From Acanthopleura granulata (lineage: Eukaryota > Mollusca > Polyplacophora > Chitonida > Chitonidae): 64,000 nt of DNA. Location of the stretch: assembly GCA_016165875.1 (NCBI GenBank), contig JABBOT010000007.1:8775245-8839244 (forward strand), read 5' to 3'. How positions within the stretch are numbered: position 1 is the stretch's first letter; each line of letters opens with the position of its first letter. The notes beneath the pieces were generated by a model, which ran no database searches, was not told the origin of the DNA, and saw only the letters and a program-made list of their open reading frames with translations. Shown here piece after piece: positions 25,137 through 38,200 of this stretch. Made by a program: the position numbers and the translations under genes.

Positions 25137-25320
25137 TATAAAAAGGGTTGATCTCATCGCAGCAGATCGGCGCCCGTGTCCGGGCGCACTCCTCTGACAC
25201 CTCTAGCGTAAAGCCGTAGCCCAGCTAACAAGCGCTGAATCAGAGCAGGCCGGAGGCCTGTCGTCTTCTGTGAAACCCGGCGCGGTAGATCACGAAGCCA
25301 GCGATGGCCTCAGGGTATTT
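25137..25320 (+). promoter_or_regulatory. GC-rich island with TATA box and two perfect hairpins
   Basis: TATAAAAAG at 25137-25145 precedes a GC-rich block unlike its surroundings. That block has a 7-bp stem (GCGCCCG tgtc CGGGCGC, 25170-25187) and a 6-bp stem (CAGGCC gga GGCCTG, 25246-25260). It ends near an ATGGCCTCAGG|gtattt that could be a donor. It lies 0.3 kb upstream of the phosphatase start. It could be an alternative promoter with a first exon, or part of a mobile element. I do not recognise it. Confidence 0.35.
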
Positions 25321-25535
25321 AATTATGTGATACTTCCGTGTGTTTTTTTTTTAATTTGGGGTTACAGCCCTATACATAGTAAGACAAATTTTCACGGATG
25401 TCACACTATATGGCGAAAAAAAGCCTCTGGCTAATTTAAAATTCCTTTTATGTTTTTCCTCCCAACAAGCTGTATAACATGCTACACACATGTAGATATA
25501 CATACCACAATAGGGAGTAATGTGCTAAACTGACT

Positions 25536-25542
25536 ATATAAA
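25536..25542 (+). promoter_or_regulatory. TATA box of the receptor phosphatase gene
   Basis: TATATAA lies about 70 bp upstream of the ATG at 25609. A start near 25567 would give a leader of about 40 nt. The ATG has A at -3. Confidence 0.5.
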
Positions 25543-25608
25543 CCGCCAGCCAGCCACTACATGGCTGTTTTTATTCTTCATTATTATCAGTATTCTGGAA
25601 TTAATACC

Positions 25609-28600
25609 ATGCACGGAGTAACCCCTTGTAAAACCCGACTGCTGTGTTGGCTGGTTTCAGTAGGTCAGTATTACCCTTTATTTATGACAATCGTTTTACC
25701 TTAGGACCAGAGGCATGCTTATGTCGATTTCTTACGTTAATTTACTTAGTGTTAGTTTAATAATGCAAATTATGTAAAGATGCAAATGTCTTGTTCTTAA
25801 AAAGCGAAAAAAGGTTTAATTAAAACCTTTTAATTTCCGTCTAGCTTTCAGCATCAACATGCCTTCATTTGCAGCAGAGACATGTCGGTTTGGAGAAGGC
25901 TGTCGGTATGAATGTAACTGTAATGAGACCTGTGACCGTCAGATAGGCTGTGTCGGAAACTGTTCTCTGGGCTGGGACGGACCTACTTGTCAAAGACGTG
26001 AGTACTAAATCTGTTGTCACGGTCAGTTAGCGGATAGACCCGTCAGTTTGGTCTAGATTCTCAGTATGACTGTGACTGTTACTGGGTGTGTGACCCTCAG
26101 ACTGTGTCGGAAACAGTGCCCAGGACTGAGACGGACCAACGTTTCAGAGACTTACATAGTTCGCTATTGGACACCAGTGTTAGTTTGGTCCAGTCTCGGG
26201 TATGACTGACAGGAATCTGTGGCCGCCATGCAGTCTTTGGGGGAAAGACCGTGTTGGACGGTCCCAATCGTCAAAGAAATTATAAGTAATTCTGATGAAA
26301 ACTTCAGTAGTAATGTCTGATTTGAAAAAGATGTTGACACATGTGTATATACTTGTGATAAGACTTATTTATGAGAGAAGTGTTTTATTGATAAAGTAAA
26401 TATTGTTTTTTCGTCCTCAACATGGATATTCCCCAATGGTCACCTTTGCAGATGGTCGTTACAGCCACAACAGCATAAACCTTTGTTTTCAATGACATGC
26501 GATGGCATTTGAGATTACCCGCCCATAGTTTTTATTCTGACAAGGAGAATTACGTAAATACGGTGCAGAAGTTCCAGGGAAGATTGCTTAAAGCACGTGA
26601 CTACGCAGAGCAAATGAAACCATGTTCCATTTACCGGATTAAGATTTAGCACTGTGGTTGACTGATAAGGTAATAGACACAGGCATTAAAATGCAGTTCT
26701 CAACGCACGGGTTCAAAGATCCTCGAGCAACCTGCCAAACCTACCCGGCTTCCTCCCACCATAATGCTGGCCGCCGTCGTATAGCTGAAATATTCTTGAG
26801 CACGGTGTAAAACAACAGCTAGAATCAGAATTAACACACGGGTCGGAAGACACTATAGTGAACAGGTAAAGGAATCGCATGTCCGTTGAAAAACAACTCG
26901 AGATGGTGTCACTTTCTTCAAAAGGGGCTGATTTTCTTTTAAGAAGTGCCATTTAATTTGGTATTTCCAACCAGTAACAACTGTGAAATTTTGCTCTTTA
27001 AAACTGGGCACTAGCATGCACCGTAAATGTTTTTCCCTTGTGTTTGCATTCGGTTAATAATTTGTGTATTTTGCAGATGTGACTATAATCCTTTCTCTTC
27101 TGACTCCAAGTGGATTTACTCCCTAAAAACGACTGTGTACCACAGACACATAAACTGTAACTGGACATCTACACTTTTGTGTATTAAATGTACACACCCG
27201 TGTATACCACCAACACACGTGTTTGTTTTTCTCAAATGCACATTTTGTACTCCAGTTGTTGATGTTCTGCTTTGCTACTGTTTGTGAACCTGTGGTACAC
27301 AGTCATTTTCCGAGAGTAACACTTGTACCATATTACCTGTGAGACAAAACAAATGAAGTCATTTCGATGCAGTGCACCAGTAAACAATTTTATCGGCTTG
27401 TTTTTCTAGAAAACGTAGCCCTGCACAAGCAGACGCATCAGTCATCAAGGTATACAGATGATGGCGATCGTTACTCCTGGCCGAGGTTTGCTGTTGATGG
27501 AGTTCTTGGGCACAGCTTTACAGGCACCCCGTGCACTCACACTCGTCGAGACCCTCCCGCTTACTGGACAGTTAATCTGGCCAACAGCTACAGAATCCAT
27601 AGATTCCGCATTTACAACAGGGTTGAGTATGAATGTAGCCGTAAACAATGTAAGTACATACAATGAATTTACAACGCTCAGTGCACAATGCGTAGTAAAA
27701 TAAAAATGTCCGAAAACTCAATTTTCAGATTTTGAGCTTGTGTCAATCAAAAACTCGGCATATATCGGAGCATAAGGCATAATTCAGCGTCGATCCCCAC
27801 GCGTTCATGCATGTGAATGAAAGAAAGAAGAAAAACGACGGAACTCAACTGGAGTGACCCAGTATGGCGTTCAGTCTGAAAGTAGCATGGCCGTCGGCGA
27901 CTGAGACCAAATCATTCCGAACCGAGTTGCTCTGAGTCGCTCTTGTGTCACATGGAACATTGATTTGTTTGACCGACATGTGTTCCCACAGGTGGAAGAC
28001 GACTGAATGGCTTCACCCTCTCTGTGCGGAATTCCTCGGGGGTTTATCAGGCCTGTTATGAGGATCACACTACTGGAATGGAAGGTCCAGGAGCCATTAT
28101 TAATGAGACCTGTAACATGACCGGCACGGATGGGACTATCCTCGGGAACAGTGTCAAAATATCACTGTCGTCAGGCAAACCACTGACGCTTTGTGAAGTC
28201 CAAATATTTGGTAAAATTATAATTGTTTTTTTTTTCATGGAGAAAGCTTGTATCTTTGTTTGATTAGGATGTGATCTCACAATGTATAGGTCATATGATC
28301 AAGGTGTCTCCTAGTAGCTGACATAAAGTGCTGCTGACTACAAATGTACGAGTGCATGATGCTAAACTTACCAGTGATGAGGGATGAGATATGTCCCTTT
28401 GCACTGTAGCTCATCATAGCATGCTGCCTTCAATTTCTTCGATGATCTTTCGTGCCTAACTCCCTAGAACATCTTGACTCTAGATGTGACACTCCAGCCC
28501 TAGTAGTCCTAGATATGACATCATTAAGCCCAGTATCCAAGCCGCTTACGAAACAAAGGTGTTTATACCAGACCATTGTACACGCAGCTGCTAAGAAGAA

Positions 28601-31600
28601 GGAATTCTCTCATCACATGTCGACGGAACACATATACCTGTAGAAGTATAAGTAAACAAACGATTGTCCTACTGCGGCAAAAATAGAACCATATTGCGGC
28701 AGTGCAGCAGTATACAATCTAAAAATAATCTTTGTTATTATTAAAAGTGTGATATTTGCGATTTTTAAAAGAATTTCAGCAGATTATCCAGACTGCTTGT
28801 ATCTATATGATTTGACCTCGAGGAGAACCTATGAATCCACCACTCAGCTATTTTTAGAGTACTTGTGATTTCGAAAAGGGTTATATAAGGCAATGCACTT
28901 TCCAGACTCAATAACGTAATTAAATACACAATAAAAATGCTTTATGCATATTTAGATGTATTCATTTAATTGATGTTTGAAATCACACTGATTACATTTC
29001 ACTTATACAACGGCGGACCACTTTATAGTGGAATGAAACCCTGGACGACCATCCGCATGTCGGTGGGCTTTGATATGCAGTTGTCATTGTCACAGGTATC
29101 TGTGCATGAAGACGAGTTAAGAATTAATTAAGCTTTATTTTATATACTGCCACCAGTGTGTTCTGAGGGTTGGTACGGAGATTTCTGTGACAAAGAGTGT
29201 AACACGGCGACAGCCTGTTCCAGCTGCGACTTGGCACGGACTCGTTGTGAAGGTGAATATTATTACCATAAAATCTTATCAGTGTACATCATCTCTTACT
29301 GATTCTTCTATTATTCACAGGTCGGTGGGGTGAAGGCTGTCTGAATGACTGTGGCTCTTGCTGGAATAACCATGCCTGTGCTGGGTTTTCCCTGGGCTCT
29401 GCCCGTCCCCCCCCCCCCGCCATAATGCTGGCCGCCGTCATATAAGTGAAATATTCCTGAGTGCGGCGTAAAACACCAATCAAATAAATGAATTCATATT
29501 CCCCTGAGGAACGTTTGCAAAATACAATGCAGGCATAGAGCCGTTTCATGAGTCAGTTCCCCCTTTATTTGAATACAGTGTTCCTGTCTGGTGTGCACTC
29601 TGCTCTTCGTAGGTAAAAATGTGAGATATATCCACAGATAGTAGTAGCCCAACATTTTACATATGTCTGCAGATTGTGATCTTCTGAGATAGTCCAGAAT
29701 GTGAGATACGTGGCCAGGTAACGCGCTTCTGTGATAATCCAAAGCTTGAGATAGCTGGCTAGATTGAAATCTTCTGATCTGGTTTAAAATATTAGACACC
29801 GGTACCAAGGAGAAATATGTGACAATTGTTTACCTCCACGCCTTATCGCAAATCACGTGTAAATGTTAATACTCATGGCAAAGCGGGACTGCCGCAAAGT
29901 GAGACACATATGTATGGGTCGGTCATCATTCCCTTTCCTGACCCCTTGCCCAGCAGATCACGCGCCTCATTCATATTAACCTGTGTGGGCGAAATACTAC
30001 TGTCTCATTCTTTTTCAGAATGTGTTGCTGGAAAGTGGGGAGCTGATTGCCAGCAAAATTGCCATTGCTTCGAGGACAGAAAGTGTAACAAGTCATCGGG
30101 GGAATGCCCTCAAATTTTGGATACTCCTGTCTGCTCTTCGGGGTACGAGGGCATCAACTGTTCCACACGTAAGTAAATGTCCCCAGACTTCAGACGCTGT
30201 CTGTCCCACAGGGTAAATGTCCCAGACTTCGGACACACCTGCCCGCTCCACAGGATATCAGGGCATCACCTTCTCTACACGTAAGTAAATGTCCCAGGGT
30301 TTCGGACTCTCCATCCGGCTTCGCAGGGTATCAGGGAAAAACTGCTCTACTGGTCAACTTGTAAATGTCCCCAAATCTGGTATCAGGATATCAACGGCTG
30401 TATATGTAAGTAAATGTACGCGTTAACCATGAGGCAGTCTTTGTAATGTGTGCATATCATTTGATGTGGATTATTTCTTACCAAAAACTTGACAATCATA
30501 CATTTCTTGTGGATCTGCATTTCTTAAAGATTTGTGTTTATAAACGGTTTGACCTGTAAGGTCAGTGTAATACACTTTTTTAATTTCTATTCAGTCCATT
30601 GGATTATTGAGTCCGATGTAGTAGGGTTTCCTGATACACCTAGGCGTCTTGACGAAATAATGATGTAAACGACATTATCTACTAAGCAATTGCAATTGTT
30701 TTCAGATATTAAGGGATTGCTTTAAATTGCAAGTGCTACCGGCGCATTAGTTAGCCAAGGTCCAAAAACTGAACTGTTTGTTGTAAAATGATTTTCACGA
30801 AAACATGTCGAACAAGATGGATCGATTTCTGTTGACAAACAGGTTGTACGAACAGTACGCACGGCCCCGACTGTACTGAGCAATGTGGTTTTTGCGCCAA
30901 TGGAACCTGCAGCGTTACATCCGGGCACTGCCCAATTGTAGCAAATCTACTGCGATGCGTATCGGGATACGCTCCTCCATTGTGTAAAACAGGTTGGTAA
31001 AACTAACAATTAGTAGATCCAACTGAAAGGTAGTATAAAGTAAATGTGCACAGGATACGTTGTTATATGCAGCAATGCGTGGTTATTATTATTATATTAT
31101 TTTGGGGGAGGGGTTCTTGGGAATAATGCAATAATGATCGTATGCATTTAACGGAATCAAAAGATTCATTTAGGCTCTGTGTACAGAGTGTAGCGATGTA
31201 GATCCGTCATGTAGGAGGGGCACATGTAGGATGACGTCACAAATGAGACTTGTATACGACAGCCATGTCTAGCAATAGAATTTTTGTTCAGTTTTATCAA
31301 GAATGTATCAATCTTGAAATGTTATTCTCAAATTACATACACATTCATCTGATAAAAGAATTACTAATCCAATGTTTATGCATCACCCTGGCATTATCCT
31401 TCGCCATAACGATCATCATGCCTGTACCGACGCAATGCAAAATAACTTGATTAATGTCACATTGTGTTAGTACAGCCTGTATTGGAGAAAGACATGCTAA
31501 GTGTTTGGATGGAGATGGAAAGATGAACCACTGATATTTTTCACAGTATCATTGGCTGTTAAGCGATCTTCAAATTATTCCAGATTGTGCAATCCCAAGA

Positions 31601-34600
31601 ACTTAAGGCACTTTATTTAGTTAGTTTATTTAGTTGGTCAAACCACGAGTTTCAATAATTTCACATATGTCGCAAGGTATGTCCCTCGTTGTCGATCTAT
31701 TTTTCTGAATTTCTAATCATCTTCCGTGTACTTATTTATTTGTTGTATGTTATCAATTCCCATAAATTTTCAGAGACACAAGTCGCTAATGTTCTACATA
31801 TTGGCGCAATTGTCGGCGGAGTCGTAGGCACATTGTTACTCGCTGCTGTAATGGTCATCGCCGTGATCGTGTACAGGTATTTTGGCCTTGTCTTGGTCAC
31901 TTGTCTCGAATAGAGGTGTATTATGCTGTACTACTTGACTTTAAATAACCAGCCCTCAGCCCAGTAGTGATTTGAAAATCTCAGTGTTCCAAGAGGAATA
32001 ATGTTACTTTGTATTGCAATGTTGTAAGTAAACTTGCTACTATAATTTAAGGGCATGTAAATGTCAGCACTGACCTAAACATACTTTTGCGTTCTTCTTT
32101 CTAATCGTGCATTATTTACTTATGGTAATTTGTGTACTTATGTGAGTGTTAACAGCACGATATAACATGTAAATAAAAATATTGTGTGTGACACGTTTAA
32201 AATCTTCGCATAATTGTTACCAGTTTTAGAGTCATTTTGTTTGTGGTCAAAGATCGAGTTTATGATGTCAGAGGCACACCTGAATATAAGTATAAAGTAT
32301 ATATATCTGATTTTCAGAAGACGCAACCCTGTCCATAGAAATAAAGGCGACCTACAAGATCTTCCGGTTCGACAAGCGGATCATGAGCGCCTGGATCAGT
32401 CGACGGAAGGAGAGGCTAGAGAGGGACAAGGTAGATTACATTATATGTTTTCCGCATTGATTTTTTTCTTGAAGTCAACCATTCTGTCATTAATTTTGTT
32501 ATTCTAACTTCTCTTCAAAGTAGGCGAGGCGACCATCTGTTCCAAATTTACCGTCCAGAAGACGTGAAGTTAGGCGTCCAGAAATATGAACCCGCTAAAC
32601 CGCAGTATTTGCTCTTTTCGTGCATGCATTAAATCTGACCACCGATATGTTAATTTTTGTCCGTGAAAAGAGTCACAGGGAATAAAACTATACACAAATG
32701 AAATCACGAAAAGAGCCAATATAAAAGTTATATCTTAATTTTCGAAAAAAATTATATCTTATCATAAAAGACCATTACGTATTTTAAATGTGCATACCGG
32801 TACCTGGAAAGGATATTGCAGTGCGGGATTTTATCACACAGGACCTCGAAATAACGGGAATTCCGAACCTGAAGCATGGAGCAATCAACCTCGTTCTGGC
32901 GACAACCCGTTGGTGTCAAATTCGGTGTCCCTTGACAGATTCTGTGGCTATGTCACTGCAAAAGACTGCGCCGAGCGTTTCAAAGCTCAGTTCGAGGTAT
33001 TTACCGCTTTGCTCATGCATGCATCTGATATCAGGTGTTATTTCTAACATTCTGACACAGCGACAAACGTGTATCAACTGCCACTCTGACTGAGATCACA
33101 TCGAGGTGAACAGCTCAGAAAAGTTGTCTTCGTCGTTTTCAGGCCTTTTTAAATATATCCACTCCAGGGCAATCAAAGTAAAAAGGTTCTCATTGGTTAA
33201 GATACGACGAAATAAGCGAGTCACTAGGAAACTTGTTTGTGTTCTGATGTGGTTTTCAGAAATTCCCCGTTGGCTTACATGCCAAACACTTGATTGCCGA
33301 CCAGCCCGTGAACAAGGTCAAAAGTCGCTACAGAAACCTAGTGGCTTGTAAGTATTCAAGTTCTTGTTTCGCTTACCTATGTAAAATCACACGAGATGAA
33401 TTTACAAAGGGGAAAATAAACGTTCAGATATGGCCTTCATTGTTCAATGATGGCCGAAAAAGAGGGGTCCGTGTCAGGAATCGTTATACATAGTAACCTT
33501 CTTATGACCATGGATTTCCCCCGACACCTCCCGGTTTCCTTACACCATAATGCTGACCACCGTCATATAAGTTCATCAACTATTCTTAAATACGGAGTAA
33601 AACACCAATCAAATGAGCCAACAGATTTATACAAGCCTACATATATCCTGCAGTTTCCGATGACCCGGACGCGGCTTTAAGTCATCCTGCTTGTCAGACA
33701 CCTGGCCAGGTGCGATGAATTCGAAAGCAGTTTTCCTCTACCCATATACTTGACGTTTTGTTTTGGTCAACGGAAAACCACCGAAACACTTAGTCCATAC
33801 AGAAGTAAAAGCAATTTTATATTAGTGTTAAAACACTACTTCCGTGAAATTATCATATAACTCCTATGCCTAACGAACGATATGCTCGGCTTTAACCTAT
33901 AGAATTACGTTTTGCATGAACTTACAGAGAGATAATTTAAAACCTAAAAAACGCTAACTCCTGAGTTGAATGAAAAACACATATGAATATTCCATTGGGG
34001 TTAACTCCGTCTTTTTCGCTGTACCATGGTATTAGGATCCAATGCAGTTGGTTCCAATATGGCCATGGTTTGCTCGATTCATGAGATGTGTCTGAATTAA
34101 ACTATAATTGAAATTTTAATAACCAAACAGCCAAGAAGTAAAGAAGTCGAATGGTTAATCCTGAACAGGAATGAATAAGTTGACATTGTTTTTTCAGATG
34201 ACCATTCCAGGGTTATCCTGAAACCATCAGATAAAGACAACTCTGACTACATCAACGCAAACTACATTCATGTAAGAAATATGACAAATTGCAGTTGCAA
34301 AACGAGAGAAAAGACTAAGAACGATTTCCCTTCTACTTGTTGTGCCATTGTTTCTTTATTTTTCTACATTGATCGTACACACTGTGTTGAATAGCACGAT
34401 GACGTGGCGATAACAACAGAGGTATTTTGCTGGGGGTATGGAATCGGTACGCTTATGAATTCGATTCAGTTGCTCATTATGCTTTCTTGGGAGGATTGTA
34501 AATTGTATACATGGGTGGCATTGCTCGGAAAGGTACTACATGTACCAAACTTGTCGAATTTAACATGTATTGTTTCTTATGTTCACGAGTATACAACACA

Positions 34601-35150
34601 GTGGAGCGGCATATCATGTAATGGGCCTGCAGTAGAGATGACGATGTATGTATGTATGAATTTATGAGACGAAAACTACTTTTCTCTTTAAATAATGCGA
34701 TTTTGCTAGGACGAGATATTGGTGATTGCGCTCAGATATCGTCAAAGTGAAAATTAGTTACTACTTCTAGACGATCGATTGATTTTCCTTGAAAAAATAT
34801 CTATACGCAGTAAACTGTCAGTTTGAAAATTCCGTTCTTTCCAGGGCTATACTGAACCAAAGAAGTACATCGCATCGCAAGGTAAATCCTCAACTGCTGA
34901 AATTTTACACCATTAATCTCTGCTATCTTGTACGAATGATTACTTACGATTGTGATTGTGACAGTTTTGACAAATTAAGAACTTCTAAATATACACAGCT
35001 GTTTTGGGAACAGCAAGAACCGATGTGCATTCCAACATTAAGAAAGTCAAAGAGTAAACGTTGCTTTATATAACAATAACTAAAGCCGTTGCTAAATTGT
35101 TGCAAGTCCTTATAATTCTTACCTGTACGATAAATCCCTGATGTTTAAAA

Positions 35151-35226
<76 letters not shown>

Positions 35227-38200
35227 AAATTTTATACAGGGCCATGTTTTATACAGACCCATGTTTTATCTTTTTCGCTTAACATCTTAACAGGTCCAAA
35301 CGCCGTCAATATCGAAGACTTTGTGCGGATGATATGGGAACAAGATGCTGGGAAAGTTATTATGTTGACGAATTTGATCGAAAACACCAAGGTATACCGT
35401 GTATAGTTTTACTTATTTTACAAATTAGTATTTAGTCCAGTAGGCAGGAATAGGGTATCTGTTGGAGAGCGGTCCATCAGGTCAGCCTGTGCGCAGAAAA
35501 GTGAACAGAACCTTGAGGAAACATCGCACCTAGCCAGGCACATGGCAAATCTCCTGACACAAAGCTGCAGCTGTGCCAGCTGCATCTGTAGGCAAAGGCC
35601 TGAAATAAAGCACCACTGCCCGGTCTAGGGAAAACTGAGCAATTAAGTGATTTTTTATCAAACGACCCATTAGCATTTATTTAAATATTATTTAATGCCA
35701 TGCTCAAATTTTTGTTCGAAAAAATAACGGCTGTCAGTTTCATCTATAGATGAAGGAAACCGGAGTGCGAGGGGCAAACCACCAGTCTTAATTAATAGCA
35801 AACTTACTCTCGTGCGTACCATATTGGAAGTGGGAAAGTAATCTGCAGCGGACGTTAGAGCGCGAAATTGTCTTATGAGTGTCTCTCTAAAGCCCTGAGA
35901 ACTCCTGAGACGGAGCGAATATGTCCCCTTTCATGTCGTAGCCACTGTAAGGGGACCTGCGTACAACATCTTTTTAGATCAAAACCAGGCTGTGGATAAG
36001 AAACTTCAGAGATTTGTTTCCGACGGCAAAGCGCTCCATGCCTTGGTTGAAATGATCAGATGAAGCCTGAGACTTGCTGAGTAACACATTACAAAACCCG
36101 GATCCTTTTGTTTGGTATGTAATAGTTAAACATTAGAAAAATTACACTTCCATCTAGACAAAAATTGGGGCCCTGCTAGTCTAAATAAACCCCTGTAACA
36201 AGTAGATGTACGAATTGCTGCACTTCAGACAAATAAGAGTGCTTTGCACTTCTGCCCTATATTAGTGGCGAGGAGTCGTTTAAAAATGCCGGTACCCACA
36301 TTCTCACGAAAATTTAATGGACTGTCCCTAAGCACAAGCTTAGTGCACAGAATTTCATCAAAATCGCGTCTATGAAAACATAAATTGAATTTTTATGAAG
36401 CCCTGTGGTCTTACATAAACACTAGCATGTTTCTGACTGGCAGAGGAGAGACAAATATACGTGTCATGATATACATATCATCATCGGTGAATAAATAATT
36501 TGTTGTCGTTGTTTCAATGACATGATGATCGCGATGATTGAGTTCGGTTGGCCTATGTGTTATTCTCGATACTGCTGTGGCAACTGACGGTGATTTAAGC
36601 TAAATGAGAAGCGCGATCAAAAAATAATACCCACAATTTAGTGATGTAAGTGTTTATTTTTTTTTTAATGGTCGAGATTTTGGTATCATGCTCGAATTCT
36701 GCGGTATCATGGCAACGGCATCCATATATTCCGCGAATCTATGGACAAAAGCTGGCCTGGTGAGCTGGCCTGGCTCCGCGTTCCTTGAGCTGCTGGAGGT
36801 GTTAAACTTCCTTTTTTGTGTTAGTTTATTCTGTTATTGCATTTCCAGGAAAAGTGCCTACAATACTGGCCAGACACAGGGACATCTCGGTTTGGTGTAG
36901 TTGAGGTTTCTCTGATTGAGGAGATGGTGTTGACTGATTTGGTGATCAGAACTCTGCGTCTTCGTCATTTGCAGGTAAAGAAATGGCGTTTCAAATGAGA
37001 AAGATTTGCATATTTGAGCCAAGTGGCCCGAACCGATTCCCTCGTCACAAACACCGTGTAAAATGCTTTTCTTATCATCTGCTTGCTGCCCTTTGCCTTG
37101 GACTTAAGACATCCGATTTGATATTACAGTGTCCAGATAACTAGATTTCTGTCCAGTTACCTGGATCAATTTCGACCTGAAGAAATACTGAAGGGAAAAA
37201 GAGCACATTTTATTCAAATACTCATGTGCGTGTTTATATCTACAGCCATTTATATAGAATTGTTCTTTCTTACGGTACATTTATCTAAATGGTCTTTTCA
37301 TTACCTGTTAATGTATATCCACATAAATAACATTTTTTTCGAAACAAAATGCATTAAAAATGCGCTCTTAACGCATAGTAATAAATGTGATGACAACACA
37401 CCACTTCAAGTAGGCTAAATTTAGGACCAGTGACATCTAATATATTGCACTTAACATCACTGTATTTCTTACGTAATTCTAATGACCAATGGTGATGGAG
37501 GGTGTGTAAGTTGTTACTTCATAAGCACTTGCTTGGACAGTTGAGAATAAAACCCTAACTGAGGTAACTTGACAAGAGGCAGGATTTCATCGGTAACTTG
37601 AGACCAGTTTGCTAACTATCAAACTGTCATTGCTGCTCTGGTTTTACTATCTTTTCAGTGGTCTCTAATATTAGTAAAGACATTAACAGTGCGTTCTACC
37701 GTCATGTTTCATTCTAACTACAGCAAAAGAGCAGAAGTCGACAAATCAGACAGTTCCACTTCACGACTTGGGAAGATCATGGTGTACCGTTTCGTACAGG
37801 CGGCTTGCTCAACTTCCGGGATAAAGTCTTAGAATATAAAACACCTTTAAATGGACCAATGATCGTACATTGCAGGTAAAAAAGCGCGATGGGACTATCT
37901 GTACCACAATAAACGGAAACGAAATGAGTTGTAGAATTTCTCAAAGTTCACCTTTTATCAAAAAGCTTTCCACATTGAGTTCACACTGCAGGTGAACACC
38001 TGGGGGTTACAAATCGTCAGCTACTTTTTAAAGGCTAGTGTTGTGATCTGGCAATTCCGGTGTCATGTACCCATGAAAATGGTCAACTTCAACTATTAAA
38101 GTGTTTCAGCACAGTTTTAAGTACCAATGAACATTCATCCTCTGTGCTGCAATATGTTCTTAGTTGGAGCATCAGCGTATGGGAAATCAATTGTCGCTGA

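Noticed and set aside
32540..32632. Alternative frame RRGDHLFQIYRPEDVKLGVQ on the plus strand
   Set aside because: Looks coding but does not match the phase of the exon before it. The chosen 43-nt exon in another frame links both neighbours correctly.
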